From assembly GCA_029204225.1 (NCBI GenBank), contig CM055094.1:9903234-9967233 (forward strand): a stretch of 64,000 bases of DNA, given 5' to 3'. This stretch comes from Diphasiastrum complanatum (Eukaryota; Streptophyta; Lycopodiopsida; Lycopodiales; Lycopodiaceae). The translations under genes were made by a program, and so were the position numbers. Below are positions 63,303-64,000 of this stretch, one piece after another. The notes beneath the pieces were generated by a model. The model was not told the DNA's origin, made no database searches, and saw only the letters and a program-made list of their open reading frames with translations. How positions within the stretch are numbered: the stretch's first letter is position 1; each line of letters opens with the position of its first letter.

Positions 63303-64000
63303 GAGAGAAAGAAAGAAGAAAGCTTTATGAATGTCTATTCCATGCCAAAAGGCATATAAGACTAATGAAGTACATGTCAAGTATGTGGTAACCATGGGAG
63401 GGTATAAAACGCCTCCAAAACTATAATAAAGAAAACATCTAGTACAAACTAAAACCAAAATAGACACGTATGCGAGAGTGTGTGTGCATAATAATCATCT
63501 GTATGTGATGTCAAGGCTATGCTACTATGATGATGCTTATGCTGCTGCTGTAAAAAGATGTAATGCGAGCCGCAGCATGAGAGAGCATTGGAGCCTACCG
63601 ACGTCATCTGTGAGCATGAGCATTTGTAATAGTGCATCTCTGCGTAGGATGTCTTGTGATCCTGGTAGTAGCATGATGGTGGGGGGTACATTGTCTCTGA
63701 TCTCTATGAGCATGTGAGCTGCTATCATCCTCGTCGTCGTCAAAATCATCATCCTCGGGCACTAAATCACGCAATCTCCGCCTAGTGAAGAATGAAGTAA
63801 TCAGTGGCTGTGACTGTGAGGTAGAATGCTGGGGTGACCCGTATAAGTCTCTCCGTAATATGAACATCTCGTGTACCAACAGGGTGACACATCATGGGTC
63901 CTCATAGGCTATGAGGGAGCGTAGAGTGGTAGGCATGTTTCGAAATAGGCAATGACATTGCCCTCTGATCTCATAGTATACTAGGCATCTGAAGATAAAG
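63303..64000 (-). mobile_element. LINE 5, 3' end, runs out of the window
   Basis: Minus strand. 'YYEIRGQCHCLFRNMPTTLR' and 'LIAYEDP' at the window edge continue into 'VHEMFILRRDLYGSP', 'QPLITSFFTRRRLRDLVPED' and an acidic tail, matching LINE 1 ('[19 protein letters not shown]', '[20 protein letters not shown]'). The 3' UTR has 'GTCTTATATGCC', the hairpin at 63342-63355 and the end 'CATTCATAAAGCTTTC', then (CA)n. Inserted in SKI2 intron 8 in antisense. Confidence 0.85.

Overview
This window is nuclear DNA of a land plant with a large, transposon-rich genome. The evidence is: exons of a plant-type SKI2 RNA helicase separated by introns of up to about 26 kb, Ty1/copia and Ty3/gypsy retrotransposons with plant-type tRNA-Met primer sites, several EN/RT LINEs, hAT-type DNA elements, and long AG and CA microsatellites. 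A fern or another large-genome seed-free vascular plant fits best. That is an inference from the intron sizes and from a GH25 lysozyme gene of a kind reported in a lycophyte; the species cannot be read from the sequence.

The organising feature is one host gene on the + strand. SKI2 starts with a 16-base coding exon at 12617 and runs through eight proposed exons to 62333, then leaves the window before its ATPase core. About 1.1 kb of coding sequence is spread over about 50 kb. Splice phases agree at every junction and the order of conserved blocks follows the N-terminal arm of plant SKI2. Almost everything else downstream of 12.6 kb lies inside its introns.

Layout: 1-3.1 kb is microsatellites and AT-rich non-coding DNA. 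3.1-9.1 kb is a decayed minus-strand copia element (B) that received a short copia (C, target duplication GAACT) and a solo LTR (target duplication GTTAT), which itself carries a 221-bp hAT-like MITE. 9.1-11.5 kb is the 5' half of another copia (D). Intron 1 holds a second MITE and rearranged LINE pieces. Intron 5 (17.6-32.8 kb) holds a tandem duplication, a 718-bp hAT element, an intact intronless GH25 lysozyme gene on the minus strand, a gypsy element (F) with both LTRs, and a second decayed gypsy (G). Intron 6 (32.9-59.0 kb) holds an intron-containing hAT transposase remnant, a nearly complete copia (E) that is the parent type of C, and four LINEs in tandem. Intron 7 shows no genes. Intron 8 ends the window with another LINE on the minus strand.

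The most interesting observations are: the giant SKI2 gene with a nested, probably horizontally acquired, lysozyme gene; a family of short hAT-like elements with 8-bp target duplications, a shared terminal word and dense palindromes that differ from copy to copy; and a hairpin near the 3' end of four LINEs whose stem sequence changes while its pairing is kept.
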